Below are positions 63,498 to 64,000 of a stretch of 64,000 bases of DNA, piece by piece; position 1 is the stretch's first letter; every line of letters starts with the position of its first letter. A model generated the notes under the pieces. That model was not told the origin of the DNA. It did not search any database and saw only the letters and a program-made list of their open reading frames with translations. Location: contig CAZIYJ010000010.1 in NCBI GenBank assembly GCA_964543475.1, positions 1 through 64,000 on the forward strand, read 5' to 3'. This DNA is from JAYSYM01 sp964543475 (GTDB lineage Bacteria; Bdellovibrionota; Bdellovibrionia; Bdellovibrionales; JAMPXM01). The position numbers were made by a program, and so were the translations under genes.

Positions 63498-63782
63498 TTA
63501 ACTCTCGTCAACTGGCCAAATTGCGCTGAAGCCATAAAGCGGACGTGCATACTTTGCCGTCATCAGATCAAGACTTGAGACAGGTGATTCGACCTCGCTC
63601 CGCTGATCTTCGAGATCACTCCAAGTTGGAACTTCAAACTCCGAAAAGAAATAGAAAGGTGCAAGGCTTCGGTTGCAGCCCGAGCAAGCAATCTTCTTTT
63701 CTAGCGAATGGGGCCTAAAATTAGTCTCTCCACAATGGTGGCAACGCCGTACAAATTGAGGAGGAGGGGTTTTGTTGTTCAT
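63498..63782 (-). CDS. Small zinc-ribbon protein
   Basis: 94 aa from ATG 63782 (a GTG immediately before would add one). CHHCG and CSGC pairs (near residues 14 and 33) make a zinc ribbon; the rest is charged and ends GFSAIWPVDES. Not recognised. It lies 21 nt before ilvA and 121 nt after tpiA on the minus strand, so they may be co-transcribed. Confidence 0.65.
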   Translation of the reverse strand: MNNKTPPPQFVRRCHHCGETNFRPHSLEKKIACSGCNRSLAPFYFFSEFEVPTWSDLEDQRSEVESPVSSLDLMTAKYARPLYGFSAIWPVDES

Positions 63783-63903
63783 CACTAGACCTATCGGTCA
63801 TCGAGTCTTTTGGCTCGACGTTGATCGCGGAGAATTCACAAAAAAATCAGGTTAAGCGCCCCGAAGTGACTAATGACTTTACACGGCAATTAATAACGCA
63901 CCA

Positions 63904-63928
63904 TTGCTACACTCTGGTAGCAGCTACC
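63904..63928. repeat. 25-bp dispersed repeat, copy 2, over the tpiA 3' end
   Basis: Exact copy of 1396-1420. Here it lies across the last codons and stop of tpiA. The inverted core extends to CTGGTAGC-A-GCTACCAG (63914-63930). Confidence 0.75.
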
Positions 63929-64000
63929 AGTGTGAGTTCGAGGAAGGAGTCGACTTTTAGTGAGGCGCCGCCGACGAGAAAGCCGTTGATCTCGTTTTGA
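63907..64000 (-). CDS. tpiA: Triosephosphate isomerase, C-terminal end (partial)
   Basis: Minus-strand frame from the window end reads NEINGFLVGGASLKVDSFLE followed by LTLVAATRV and a stop at 63907-63909. GFLVGGASLKVDSF is the conserved C-terminal end of TIM. The extra LTLVAATRV is coded by the 25-bp repeat region and may be a late addition. The rest of the gene lies beyond the window. Confidence 0.85.
   Translation of the reverse strand, partial: QNEINGFLVGGASLKVDSFLELTLVAATRV

Noticed and set aside
1..64000. CRISPR arrays, restriction-modification, toxin-antitoxin or prophage clusters
   Set aside because: No spaced direct repeats, methylases, integrases or phage structural genes were seen in either strand.

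Overview
The window is one stretch of a Gram-negative chromosome with moderate GC. It is gene dense and has many TTG/GTG starts and short or overlapping gene junctions. It encodes LPS synthesis and transport (KdsA, an LptF/LptG permease, LpxC), Omp85/TamB envelope assembly, FliL, EF-P, many secreted proteins, a c-di-GMP-type PilZ domain, an L,D-transpeptidase and several M16, rhomboid and subtilase proteases. Together these suggest the Bdellovibrio-like predatory lineage (Bdellovibrionota). That placement is inference from gene content; no rRNA is present to confirm it.

Layout. 1-1358: 3' part of a secreted protein with an amidase-like segment. 1422-4889 (minus): a membrane-anchored subtilase with a C-terminal PilZ domain, then PpiD. 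5057-10061 (plus): elongasome operon mreC-mreD-mrdA-rodA plus a small duplicated membrane protein. 10155-13713: thioredoxin and two regulators (a receiver-PATAN-DnaJ-TPR fusion and a pseudo-receiver). 13774-16642: glycosyltransferase, kdsA, lptF/G. 16623-21474: dprA, LysM and TPR proteins, and a ComEC split into two coupled genes. 21546-24737: a secreted protein of CX3C-type cysteine repeats, ald, lpxC and a small lipoprotein. 24749-28404: ruvCAB, a TPR gene and efp. 28534-36442: a TPR-like gene, tamB and an Omp85/BamA-like gene. 36443-37907: an HNH nuclease gene associated with palindromes. 38097-41185: ppsR, nusB, nrdR and two unknowns. 41314-45863: a rsmB-type methylase, LysR and secreted or membrane unknowns. 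45921-50510: an M16 pair, fliL and an L,D-transpeptidase. 50529-54230: rhomboid, methylmalonyl-CoA epimerase, HIT and GNAT-Nudix genes with a broken GNAT remnant. 54341-57845: DUF1640-like protein, rpsA, cmk. 57944-64000: a hydantoinase-like pair, an orphan secreted protein, ilvA, a zinc-ribbon protein and the 3' end of tpiA.

Most genes are housekeeping or envelope genes. The least ordinary content is: the subtilase-TM-PilZ fusion; three families of short palindromic repeats, one with symmetric base changes and a copy in frame inside an HNH gene; a TamB gene with no ATG/GTG/TTG start but a perfect Shine-Dalgarno; the two-gene ComEC; the CX3C repeat protein; and CCGATAA-type (sigma-28-like) boxes that sit so close to start codons that the transcripts would be nearly leaderless. 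No tRNA, rRNA, CRISPR array, transposase, integrase or prophage was seen.
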